Shown here piece by piece: positions 8,217 to 15,420 of a DNA stretch of 18,644 bases. Source of the DNA: DATJIG01 sp035493495 (GTDB lineage: Bacteria; Pseudomonadota; Alphaproteobacteria; SMXQ01). Location of the stretch: contig DATJIG010000166.1 in the NCBI GenBank assembly GCA_035493495.1, positions 1 to 18,644 of the forward strand, in the 5' to 3' direction. Position 1 is the stretch's first letter. The number at the start of each line of letters is the position of its first letter. The notes beneath the pieces are model-generated. The model was not told the DNA's origin. It did not search any database and saw nothing but the letters and a program-made list of their open reading frames with translations. The position numbers and the translations under genes were made by a program.

Positions 8217-8657
8217 GAGCCGGTACCGTATTCGCGTGCGGAGCCGATTCTGGAAGAAAACGCCGCGGTCGTACAGGTGTGTTCGCGATACCGCACGACG
8301 ATACGGCGCGTGCCGGCAGTTCATGGTTAAGGCCTCTGCAGCGAGCGCTGATGGCTCCATGCTATGGAGGCGGCTGCCGACGTCTCCGAGTGGCTCGGTC
8401 AGGAGGGCGGCAAAGAGGAACTCGGCCTCACCCTGCGACTCCCGACAGACTCCCCAGGCGACCGCCCCACTCATGCGCTCAGACGCCGCGCTCACTTCTT
8501 GTGACCATTTTTCGCCGAGCCGGGATCAGGCCGGGATTTCCCGAAACGCGGTTGTGCGGATCAGCCTTTCCACGTCTGCCGGAACATGTGTTTAATGCTT
8601 TCAACAAGATCCGGCCGCGGAGCCGGTCGGCAAGGCAGGGAAGCAGGAGGATTCACC
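8217..8657. other. 441-base divergent intergenic region
   Basis: Lies between the DUF599 gene (minus) and the TRAP receptor gene (plus) and must hold both promoters, although I cannot identify convincing -35/-10 pairs. It contains a TTAACCAT octamer on the minus strand (8323-8330), a CTCCAT-GCT-ATGGAG inverted repeat (8355-8369), an unsupported 46-codon reading frame from 8364, and the ribosome site GCAGGAGG (8643-8650) of the TRAP receptor. No gene is supported here. Confidence 0.6.
8323..8330 (-). promoter_or_regulatory. TTAACCAT octamer, possible CtrA half-site
   Basis: The plus strand reads ATGGTTAA, so the minus strand reads TTAACCAT, the octamer linked to CtrA binding in Hyphomicrobiales. 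It is about 107 bases upstream of the DUF599 start on the same strand. A single octamer can occur by chance; only position and sequence support it. Confidence 0.25.
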
Positions 8658-9617
8658 ATGTGGCGTGGGGCTCGTCGTGCGTGTGCGACGGCGATTGCGA
8701 TGGTGCTCGCGGCAGGGCTGTCGACGGCGACCGAGGCCGACGAATTCATCAACGTCCTCACCGGCGGAACGTCCGGCGTCTACTACCCGATCGGCGTCGC
8801 GCTCTCGAATCTGTACACCGAGGCGATTCCCGGCTCCCGACCGTCGGTGCAGGCGACCAAGGCATCGGTGGAGAACCTCCTTCTCCTCCAGCAGGGCAAG
8901 GGGGAAGTCGCGTTCACGCTCGGCGACAGTCTGGTGTTCGCGCGCGACGGGAACGAGGAGGCGGGCTTCAAGACCAAGCTCGACAAGCTGCGCGGCATCG
9001 CGGCGATCTATCCCAACTACATCCAGGTCGTGGCGACGAAGGCGAGCGGGATCAAGACCCTCGCTGACCTCAAAGGCAAGCGCCTCTCGGTCGGCGCGCC
9101 CAAATCCGGCACCGAGCTCAACGCGCGCGCGATCCTGGGCGCGGCGGGCCTCAGCTACAAGGACCTCGGAAAAATCGAGTACCTCGCGTTCGATGAATCG
9201 ATCGAGCTGATGAAAAACCGCCAACTTGACGCGACCCTGCAGTCGGCGGGGCTCGGCGTGGCGTCGATCCGCGATCTTGCGGCCTCCGTGCCGATCACCG
9301 TGGTGGAGATACCGGCGGCGGTCGTCGACAAGGCCGGCGCGCCGTACGTGAAGGGCGTCATCCCGACCGGCACCTACACCGGCCAGACGGCCGACGTACC
9401 AACCGCGACGGTCGTCAACTATCTCGTGACCCGCGAGGGCGTGTCGGCGGACACGGCCTACGGCATGACCAAGGCGATGTTCGAGCATCTCGGCGATCTT
9501 GCTGCGTCGCACAGCGCCGCAAAGGGCATTCAGCTCGCCCATGCGCTGGACGGCATGCCGATTCCGCTGCATCCGGGCGCGGAGCGCTATTACCGCGAAA
9601 AAGGGCTGCTGAAGTAG
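8658..9617 (+). CDS. TAXI-family TRAP transporter solute-binding protein
   Basis: A 319-residue periplasmic receptor of the TAXI (TRAP-associated extracytoplasmic immunogenic) type, which captures an organic anion for a sodium- or proton-driven TRAP permease. An N-terminal signal peptide is clear: basic MWRGARR, a hydrophobic stretch to about residue 22, and likely cleavage after ATEA (27). The mature protein starts with the family's FINVLTGGTSGVYYPIG (30-46), followed by the SVENLLLLQQGKGEVAFTLGD region. The ATG at 8658 follows GCAGGAGG with seven bases between; an upstream ATG at 8586 would bury the signal peptide and is rejected. The permease starts 11 bases past the stop. Substrate unknown: TAXI receptors have been tied to glutamate/glutamine and dicarboxylates, but nothing here decides this. 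Confidence 0.95.
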   Translation: MWRGARRACATAIAMVLAAGLSTATEADEFINVLTGGTSGVYYPIGVALSNLYTEAIPGSRPSVQATKASVENLLLLQQGKGEVAFTLGDSLVFARDGNEEAGFKTKLDKLRGIAAIYPNYIQVVATKASGIKTLADLKGKRLSVGAPKSGTELNARAILGAAGLSYKDLGKIEYLAFDESIELMKNRQLDATLQSAGLGVASIRDLAASVPITVVEIPAAVVDKAGAPYVKGVIPTGTYTGQTADVPTATVVNYLVTREGVSADTAYGMTKAMFEHLGDLAASHSAAKGIQLAHALDGMPIPLHPGAERYYREKGLLK

Positions 9618-9628
9618 GCGGTACATCC

Positions 9629-11731
9629 ATGGCGGTACTTGCCGAAGACGCCCATCGATGGTCCGCGCCCGAGGCGCTCGACGGCGAGCTCGGTTTGCCC
9701 CAGGGGTGGGGCAAGGCACGGTCGGGTCGGTTTCTGTTCTGGATTGCGGTCGCCTTTTCCACATTCCAGATCGCGCTGTCGCTCTACGCGATTCTTCCGA
9801 CGCAGGTCCTGCGCGCGATGCACGTCGGCTTCCTCGTGCTGGTCGCGTCGGCTCTGCTCGCCAACCACCGTTCGGCCTCGCGCACCCAGTGGGCATTGGG
9901 ATGGGCGGTCGGCCTGATCGGGTTCGGCGTCGGCGTCTATCATTGGGTATTCTATTTCGATCTCGTTCAGCGGGCGAGCGACCTGCTGCCGGCCGACATT
10001 GCCGTCGGCGTGGTGAGTCTGGTCGTGCTGTTCGCCGTGGCGTGGCGACTGATGGGAGCGGCGCTTCCGATCATTTGCCTCGGGTTCCTGGGCTATGCGT
10101 TGTTCGGACAGTATCTGCCGCGGCCGTTCGATCATCGTGGCTACGGATTCGAGCAGGTGATCGAGCACATGGCGTTCGGCACCGAAGGGATCTACGCGAC
10201 CCCGGCCGGGGTGTCGGCGACCTACATCTATCTCTTCGTTCTGTTCGGCGCGTTCCTCGAGCGTGCCGGAATGATCCAGCTCTTCAACGACGTGGCGCTC
10301 GGTCTGTTCGGCGCGGCGCGTGGCGGGCCGGCGAAGGTCTCGGTGTTCTCGTCGGCGCTGATGGGTACGATCTCCGGCTCGGGGGTCGCGAACGTCGTCA
10401 CCGTCGGCCAGTTCACCATCCCCCTGATGAAGCGCTTCGGCTACAAGGCGTCGTTCGCGGGTGGCGTCGAGGCCACCGCCTCGATGGGCGGGCAGATCAT
10501 GCCGCCGGTGATGGGCGCCGTCGCCTTCATCATGGCCGAGAACATCGGCGTGCCGTACGCCGCGATCGTCAAGGCCGCGATCATTCCCGCGATTCTCTAT
10601 TTCGCCTCGGCCTATTGGATGGTGCACCTCGAGGCGGGCAAGCATCGGCTTCACGGCATCCCGCGCGCCGATCTGCCGAGCCCGCTCGCGGCGCTGGCGC
10701 GCGGCGGGCATCTGGTCCTGCCGGTCGCGGTGCTCGTCGTTCTTCTCATGACCGGCTACACGCCGCTGTTCGCGGGTTCCGTCGGCCTCGCGCTCACGGC
10801 GGTGATGATCCTGGGCGGCAGCGTCGCGATGGGAATCGGCCCCTACGGCTTCCGGGTGTTGTTCTGGATCGCGCTTGGTGTCCTGTGCGCGTCCTTCCTC
10901 GAATTCGGGATCGTCTCGGTTCTGCTGACGATTGCCGCCCTGGTCGCGGTGAACCTGTTGCGTGAGGGCGGCCGCGACACGTTGCGGCTCTGCCGCGACT
11001 CGCTGGCGGAGGGGGCGCGCCAGGCGCTGCCGGTCGGGCTGGCCTGCGCGATCGTCGGCATCGTCATGGGCACGATGACGCTCACCGGGGTGGCGACGAT
11101 CTTCGGCAACTACATCATCTCGTTCGGACACCAGTCGCTGTTCCTGTGCCTGGTCCTGGTGATGGCGACGTCCATCATCCTCGGCACCGGACTGCCGACG
11201 ATTCCGACCTACATCATCACGGCCTCGCTCGCGGCGCCCGCGCTGTTGAAGCTCGGGGTGCCGCTCATCGTCTCGCACATGTTCGTCTTCTATTACGGCA
11301 TCATTGCCGACCTGACGCCGCCGGTGGCGCTTGCGGCGCTCGCGGCTGCGCCGATCGCGCGCGCATCGCCCGACGTGATCGGCTGGCAGGCGTCGCGCAT
11401 CGCACTCGCGGGATTCCTGATTCCGTTCCTCGCCGTCTACGAGCCGGCCCTGATGCTCCAGGAGGGAGGTACCATCGCCGCAGCGTACGGCTATTGGGTC
11501 GAGGTCGCGGTGGTGTCCGCGAAGGCCGCCATCGTGATCGCCATGTCAGGCATCGCGGCGATCGGCTTCTATCGAGTGCGCACCACGATCATCGAGCGGG
11601 TTGCGGCAGGGATTGCGGCCGGCCTCCTGATCGCGCCGGCGGAGTGGACGGATTATGCCGGGCTTGTGCTCGCCGCGATAACGGTCGGGATCAACATTTG
11701 GCGCGGGCGCCGCGTCGCCGGGACCGCGTAG
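9629..11731 (+). CDS. Fused TRAP transporter permease (DctQ-DctM type, TAXI-associated)
   Basis: A 700-residue inner-membrane protein joining the small (DctQ-like) and large (DctM-like) TRAP permease parts in one chain, the usual form with TAXI receptors. After a roughly 30-residue cytoplasmic N-terminus come about four hydrophobic segments (to about 165), then the large subunit. Conserved large-subunit stretches are visible: ISGSGVANVVTVGQFTIPLM (about 249-268), the GGVEATASMGGQIMPPVMGA loop, and GTGLPTIPTYIITASLAAPA in the second half. It imports the ligand delivered by the receptor, driven by an ion gradient. The ribosome site (AGGCGG, 9616-9621) overlaps the receptor stop codon. The DUF1850 gene begins three bases after the stop. 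Assignment is firm; substrate is unknown. Confidence 0.95.
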   Translation: MAVLAEDAHRWSAPEALDGELGLPQGWGKARSGRFLFWIAVAFSTFQIALSLYAILPTQVLRAMHVGFLVLVASALLANHRSASRTQWALGWAVGLIGFGVGVYHWVFYFDLVQRASDLLPADIAVGVVSLVVLFAVAWRLMGAALPIICLGFLGYALFGQYLPRPFDHRGYGFEQVIEHMAFGTEGIYATPAGVSATYIYLFVLFGAFLERAGMIQLFNDVALGLFGAARGGPAKVSVFSSALMGTISGSGVANVVTVGQFTIPLMKRFGYKASFAGGVEATASMGGQIMPPVMGAVAFIMAENIGVPYAAIVKAAIIPAILYFASAYWMVHLEAGKHRLHGIPRADLPSPLAALARGGHLVLPVAVLVVLLMTGYTPLFAGSVGLALTAVMILGGSVAMGIGPYGFRVLFWIALGVLCASFLEFGIVSVLLTIAALVAVNLLREGGRDTLRLCRDSLAEGARQALPVGLACAIVGIVMGTMTLTGVATIFGNYIISFGHQSLFLCLVLVMATSIILGTGLPTIPTYIITASLAAPALLKLGVPLIVSHMFVFYYGIIADLTPPVALAALAAAPIARASPDVIGWQASRIALAGFLIPFLAVYEPALMLQEGGTIAAAYGYWVEVAVVSAKAAIVIAMSGIAAIGFYRVRTTIIERVAAGIAAGLLIAPAEWTDYAGLVLAAITVGINIWRGRRVAGTA

Positions 11732-11734
11732 ATC

Positions 11735-12190
11735 GTGGGCTTGTGTATTTTCGCCGGCGGCGCGACCAAGGCGTTTACGGCCGTCACCGCGTTCACGCTC
11801 GCGTGGAGCCACAGCGTCGAGAAAATCGAGTGGCGGGAGGACTGGCGCGTCGCCGGCGACCGCCTCGTGCTCGTCGAGGCCCACGTGCATGGCGACGGCG
11901 CGGGAATGGAGCCTCCGGCCGGAGCGCGCCTGGACAGTACCGGCTGGAGCTGGCGACCGGACGTGCAGCCGCTTTCCGAAGTGATCCTCCGTCGTTCGGG
12001 CGCGACGTCCGACTGGCGCCTGTGCATTGGCGCGGAGTGCCGTGATCTCGGCGCGGTCGTCGGAGATGCCGATCCGGTACGGCTCGCGGTTTGCCCCGCG
12101 GCCGATGGCGCCCCCGATAGCACCCACGGCGGCGCGGCAGTGTATGATCGCTCGAAACCGCCAACCGAGGACCCGACCCGTGCTCGATAA
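11735..12190 (+). CDS. DUF1850 family protein, TAXI-TRAP accessory
   Basis: A 151-residue protein of the DUF1850 family, whose members are regularly encoded next to TAXI-type TRAP transporters; their function is not established. Family features are clear: FTLAWSHSVEKIEWREDWRV near the N-terminus, LVLVEAHVHGDGAGMEPPAG in the middle and a Ser-Gly-Ala-Thr-x-x-Trp segment (SGATSDW) further on. The start is a GTG three bases after the permease stop, implying translational coupling. No convincing signal peptide or membrane segment is seen beyond a mildly hydrophobic N-terminus. The last 25 or so residues are low in hydrophobic content and overlap the translation start region of the following hydrolase, so this tail is probably not under strong constraint. 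Confidence 0.85.
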   Translation: MGLCIFAGGATKAFTAVTAFTLAWSHSVEKIEWREDWRVAGDRLVLVEAHVHGDGAGMEPPAGARLDSTGWSWRPDVQPLSEVILRRSGATSDWRLCIGAECRDLGAVVGDADPVRLAVCPAADGAPDSTHGGAAVYDRSKPPTEDPTRAR

Positions 12191-13061
12191 ACCCGATGCT
12201 TCCGCCGCCAAGGTGTACCGCGATTACACCCAGGAGCAACTCGACGCCCAGTACAACCAGCTTTCGATCGTGGGCGACAATTCCGGATACAAGCAGCGCA
12301 AGATCGCCGAGAGCGCGCGGGTTCGAGCCAAGCTCGATTCGATCCTCAATGTCGCCTACGGCCCGAGCCCCCACGAGACGCTCGACGTCTTCAAATGCAA
12401 TCGCCCGGGCGCGCCGACGCTGGTGTTCCTTCACGGCGGCGCCTGGAAGGGCGGGCACAAGGACGAGGTGAGCTTCATCGCCGAGCCTTATGTCGACGGC
12501 GGCGCCAACGTCGTCACGGTCAATTTCGCGCTGGTTCCCGACGTGCGCCTCGACGAGCAGGTGCGCCAGGCGGCGGCATCAATCGCCTGGACCTACAAGA
12601 ACGCCCGCGACTTCGGCGGCGACCCGGAGCGCGTGTTCGTCACCGGCCATTCGTCGGGCGGCCATCTCACCGGCATGATGATGGTGACCGACTGGACGAA
12701 ATTCGGCGTGCCCGCGAACGCGCTGAAGGGCGGCGCGCCGTTCAGCGGCATGTTCGACCTCGAGCCGGTGCAGCTCTCGTGGCGCAACAGCTACCTCAAG
12801 ATGAACCGGGAGGAGGCGCTCGCCTTGAGCTCGATCCGTCGCATCCCCGACCGGCCGATGCCGCTGGTCATCGGGTACGGCAGCGGCGAGCTGGACGAGT
12901 TCCGGCGCCAGTCGCGGGAGTTCGCGGCGGCCTGGCGCGCGCGCGGCTATCCGTGCACGGAAATGGAGCTGCCCGGGTACAACCACTTCGAGGTGCAGCA
13001 GCAGATGGCAAATCCGGCCGGTGTCATCGTTCCGGCCGTCCGCCGCATGATGGGCCTCTGA
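12180..13061 (+). CDS. Alpha/beta hydrolase, kynurenine formamidase-like
   Basis: A 293-residue alpha/beta-fold hydrolase close to the arylformamidase/carboxylesterase group that includes kynurenine formamidase. Visible elements: oxyanion-hole HGGAW (85-89), nucleophile elbow GHSSG with S158, probable acid D239 (GELDEF) and His269 (GYNHF). The N-terminal YRDYTQEQLDAQYN segment is also typical of formamidase-like members. I start it at GTG 12180, preceded by GAGGA (12167-12171) at eight bases; upstream in-frame ATGs lie inside the DUF1850 gene and lack a ribosome site. It therefore overlaps DUF1850 by 11 bases and is likely coupled to it, suggesting that it acts on the TRAP cargo or a product of it. 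No other tryptophan-degradation genes are present, so true kynurenine formamidase activity is not assured. Confidence 0.88.
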   Translation: MLDKPDASAAKVYRDYTQEQLDAQYNQLSIVGDNSGYKQRKIAESARVRAKLDSILNVAYGPSPHETLDVFKCNRPGAPTLVFLHGGAWKGGHKDEVSFIAEPYVDGGANVVTVNFALVPDVRLDEQVRQAAASIAWTYKNARDFGGDPERVFVTGHSSGGHLTGMMMVTDWTKFGVPANALKGGAPFSGMFDLEPVQLSWRNSYLKMNREEALALSSIRRIPDRPMPLVIGYGSGELDEFRRQSREFAAAWRARGYPCTEMELPGYNHFEVQQQMANPAGVIVPAVRRMMGL

Positions 13062-13062
13062 C

Positions 13063-13077
13063 GCGGCGACTCGCCGC
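13063..13077 (+). terminator. Short hairpin after the hydrolase gene
   Basis: GCGGC (13063-13067), loop GACTC, GCCGC (13073-13077), starting just after the stop. A CTTTTC lies some 13 bases further on. It could mark the end of the TRAP operon, but the stem is short and the T-run is displaced. Confidence 0.3.
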
Positions 13078-13110
13078 CTGACTATCCAGACTTTTCAGTT
13101 GGTTGGGAGC

Positions 13111-13138
13111 CAGAGCTTCGATCGAAGGTAAAGCTCTG
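13111..13138. repeat. Inverted repeat CAGAGCTT-N12-AAGCTCTG
   Basis: Perfect eight-base arms (13111-13118 and 13131-13138) around a 12-base centre; CTTCGATCGAAG (13116-13127) inside it is itself a perfect palindrome. It lies between the TRAP operon and the Pho box of pstS. No T-run follows. It may be a transcript-end structure for the upstream operon or a protein-binding site. Confidence 0.5.
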
Positions 13139-13159
13139 CGCCCCTGCGATTCCGGCCCC

Positions 13160-13188
13160 GAGTCATCATCCTGTCATCGATCCGTCAC
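13160..13188 (+). promoter_or_regulatory. Pho box (PhoB binding site) upstream of pstS
   Basis: CTGTCAT-CGAT-CCGTCAC at 13171-13188 matches the PhoB consensus of two CTGTCAT-like repeats spaced 11 bases start to start. A third, weaker unit (GAGTCAT, 13160-13166) lies exactly 11 bases before the first, so three PhoB protomers may line up on one face of the DNA. The box is about 95 bases before the pstS start, consistent with phosphate-starvation induction. A clear -10 element is not obvious; TAGCGT at 13209 is a weak candidate. Confidence 0.85.
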
Positions 13189-13191
13189 CAT

Positions 13192-13204
13192 CATGCAAAG
13201 CATG
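13192..13204. repeat. Palindrome CATGC-AAA-GCATG next to Pho box
   Basis: A perfect inverted repeat with five-base arms and a three-base centre, starting four bases after the Pho box. It occupies the stretch where the -10 region or start site would be expected, so it could be a second operator; no known factor is recognised. Confidence 0.4.
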
Positions 13205-13282
13205 ACCCGTAGCGTCGCGCGCGTGGAATTCGGCACATGCCGAACCCTTACTCCCACTAGCTCCCCCTGGAGGAGAATTCCT

Positions 13283-14329
13283 GTGAAGCTACGTAACCTG
13301 ATGGCCGCTGCCGCCACGCTGACGTTGGTCGCCAGCGCCGCGGGCGCCATGGATATTTCCGGCGCCGGCGCGACGTTCCCGTATCCGATTTATGCGAAGT
13401 GGGCCGACGCCTACAAGAAAGAGACCGGCAACGGCCTCAACTACCAGTCGATCGGTTCCGGCGGCGGCATCCAGCAGATCAAGGCAAAGACCGTCACATT
13501 CGGCGCCTCGGACCTGCCGCTCGAGGTCAAGGACCTCGACGACGCCGGTCTGACGCAGTTCCCGACGGTGATCGGCGGCGTCGTGCCGGTGGTCAACCTG
13601 CCGGGCATCACGCCGGGCGAGATCGTCCTGGACGGCGCAACGCTCGCGAAGATCTACCTCGGCGACATCAAGAAGTGGGACGACGCGGCGATCAAGAAGC
13701 TCAACCCCAACGTGAAGCTGCCGTCGACCGCGATCGCCGCCGTCGAGCGTTCGGACGGCTCCGGAACCACGTTCATCTTCACCAACTACCTGTCGAAGGT
13801 GAGCCCCGAGTGGGCGTCGAAGGTCGGCGCCAACACCTCGGTGCAGTGGCCGACCGGCCTCGGCGCGAAGGGTAACGAGGGCGTTGCCGGACAAACGACG
13901 CAGACCCGCGGTGCCATCGGCTACGTCGAGTACGCCTACGCCAAACAAAACAAGATGACGCACGTGAAGATGATCAACAAGGCGGGCAAGGCCGTCGACC
14001 CGACCGCCGCCGCGTTCGAGGCGGCTGCGGCGAACGCCGACTGGACCGGTACGCCGGGCTTCCGCGTCATCCTCACCGACCAGCCGGGCGACACCGCCTG
14101 GCCGATCGCCGGCGCGACGTTCATCCTGATTCACAAGCAGCCGGCCAATCCGGCCGCCGCGCACGAGGCCCTCAAGTTCTTCAACTGGGCCTACGACAAG
14201 GGCGGCAAGATGGCCCAGGATCTGGACTACGTGACCTTGCCGAAGGCGGTGCAGGACACGATCCGCAAGTCCTGGACGGCCAACATTAAGGACGCGAGTG
14301 GCAAGCCGATCTACGCTTCGGCTCAGTAA
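13283..14329 (+). CDS. pstS: Phosphate ABC transporter substrate-binding protein PstS
   Basis: A 348-residue periplasmic phosphate-binding protein of the high-affinity Pst system. The signal peptide is short and clear (VKLRNLM, then an Ala/Leu-rich core, cleavage near AGA at residue 22). Phosphate-binding stretches are all present: GAGATFPYP (T31), SIGSGGGIQQ (57-65), FGASD (D77) and RSDGSGT (156-162). GTG 13283 is chosen because GGAGGAG (13269-13275) lies seven bases upstream and it gives a proper signal peptide; an upstream in-frame extension to 13103 crosses the Pho box and is rejected. It is followed by a strong hairpin and then pstC, a layout that usually lets the binding protein be made in excess over the membrane parts. 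Induction by PhoB is inferred from the Pho box. Confidence 0.97.
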   Translation: MKLRNLMAAAATLTLVASAAGAMDISGAGATFPYPIYAKWADAYKKETGNGLNYQSIGSGGGIQQIKAKTVTFGASDLPLEVKDLDDAGLTQFPTVIGGVVPVVNLPGITPGEIVLDGATLAKIYLGDIKKWDDAAIKKLNPNVKLPSTAIAAVERSDGSGTTFIFTNYLSKVSPEWASKVGANTSVQWPTGLGAKGNEGVAGQTTQTRGAIGYVEYAYAKQNKMTHVKMINKAGKAVDPTAAAFEAAAANADWTGTPGFRVILTDQPGDTAWPIAGATFILIHKQPANPAAAHEALKFFNWAYDKGGKMAQDLDYVTLPKAVQDTIRKSWTANIKDASGKPIYASAQ

Positions 14330-14343
14330 GTCCGATCGAGACG

Positions 14344-14372
14344 GGAAGGGGCCGGATCATCCGGCCCCTTCC
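14344..14372 (+). terminator. Strong hairpin between pstS and pstC
   Basis: GGAAGGGGCCGGA (14344-14356), loop TCA, TCCGGCCCCTTCC (14360-14372): a perfect 13-pair stem, 15 bases after the pstS stop. The tail is only TTGTCGGTCTTTG, so full intrinsic termination is doubtful. It fits a partial terminator or an mRNA-stabilising structure that raises PstS relative to PstCAB. Confidence 0.75.
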
Positions 14373-14439
14373 TTGTCGGTCTTTGATGGATACGATTTTT
14401 TGACGTCGGCGTTTTTCCACCCCGCAGCTACGAGACTTC

Positions 14440-15420
14440 ATGCCCGCTGATACGGCGATCGAACCGACCCTGACGCTGCGCAGCCGCCGCATTCGGCTGC
14501 TCAGGGGATGCGATCGCGGCTTCCATGCCATCACGTTTGCTTCGGCGATCCTCGTGCTCGTGTTGCTCGGCGGCGTCATTGTCGCCTTGATCGATGGCGC
14601 GATCCCCGCGCTGCAAAAATTCGGCTTTGCGTTCCTCACCGTGGAGACCTGGAATCCGGTCACGGAGGTCTTCGGTGCCAAAGCGCCGATCGTCGGAACC
14701 CTTGTCACCTCGGCCATCGCCATGGTCATCGGCGTTCCGGTGAGCCTCGGCATTGCCATCTTTCTCACCGAGTTCTGCCCGCGCTCGATCCGCCGGCCCG
14801 TCGGAATCGCGATCGAGTTGCTCGCCGGTATTCCAAGCATCATCTACGGCATCTGGGGGCTGTTCTTCCTGGCGCCGTTCCTGCAGCACTACCTGCAGCC
14901 CGTGTTCATCGCCGCCTTCGAGGACATTCCAGTCCTCTCCGACCTGTTCGCCGGCCCGCCCTACGGCATCGGCGTGGGCACGGCGGGCATCATTCTCGCC
15001 ATCATGATCCTGCCGTTCATCACGTCGATCACCCGCGACGTGTTCGAGACGGTGCCCGCCGTCCTCAAGGAATCGGGCTACGGCCTCGGCTGCACGACCT
15101 GGGAGGTGGTGCGCCACATCGTCATCCCCTACACCCGCATCGGAATCGTCGGCGGCGTCATGCTCGGGCTGGGCCGCGCCCTCGGCGAGACGATGGCCGT
15201 GACCTTCGTCATCGGCAACGCCCACCGCATATCGATGTCGCTGTTCGCGCCCGGCACGACGATCTCGGCGGCCATCGCCAATGAGTTCACGGAGGCGGTC
15301 GGCGATACCTACAAGTCGTCGCTGATCGCGCTGGGTCTCATCCTGTTCCTGATCACCTTCGTCGTGCTGGCCGGGGCGCGGCTGCTGCTCCTCAAGATGG
15401 GAAGCAGGCCCTCGCTATGA
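14440..15420 (+). CDS. pstC: Phosphate ABC transporter permease PstC
   Basis: A 326-residue inner-membrane subunit that, with PstA, forms the phosphate channel. About six membrane segments are visible; the ABC-permease cytoplasmic loop (EAA-like) is TVPAVLKESGYGLGCTTWEV followed by the helix of the coupling region, and the LGRALGETMAVTFVIGN stretch is characteristic of PstC. The ATG at 14440 is the first good start after the hairpin, with only a weak purine stretch (ACGAGA) before it. The end overlaps the pstA start by four bases (ATGA). Length is that of the compact PstC type. Confidence 0.95.
   Translation: MPADTAIEPTLTLRSRRIRLLRGCDRGFHAITFASAILVLVLLGGVIVALIDGAIPALQKFGFAFLTVETWNPVTEVFGAKAPIVGTLVTSAIAMVIGVPVSLGIAIFLTEFCPRSIRRPVGIAIELLAGIPSIIYGIWGLFFLAPFLQHYLQPVFIAAFEDIPVLSDLFAGPPYGIGVGTAGIILAIMILPFITSITRDVFETVPAVLKESGYGLGCTTWEVVRHIVIPYTRIGIVGGVMLGLGRALGETMAVTFVIGNAHRISMSLFAPGTTISAAIANEFTEAVGDTYKSSLIALGLILFLITFVVLAGARLLLLKMGSRPSL

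Noticed and set aside
8217..8495. 93-residue N-terminal extension of the DUF599 frame
   Set aside because: No membrane or family character; the ATG at 8216 gives the normal DUF599 start and length.
8364..8504. 46-codon plus-strand frame in the region upstream of the TRAP operon
   Set aside because: Composition is protein-like (no strong bias), but there is no ribosome site, no family match that I recognise and no length support. Conservation in relatives would revive it.
9590..11278. 562-codon open frame antisense to the TRAP permease
   Set aside because: Translation is almost wholly charged (Arg, Asp, Glu, His, Gln), the mirror of hydrophobic membrane codons; no family features.
13103..13282. 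60-residue upstream extension of the PstS frame
   Set aside because: It would run through the Pho box and bury the signal peptide; GTG 13283 has a strong ribosome site.
14428..15225. 265-codon open frame antisense to pstC
   Set aside because: Shadow of the PstC membrane segments; highly charged composition and no domain.
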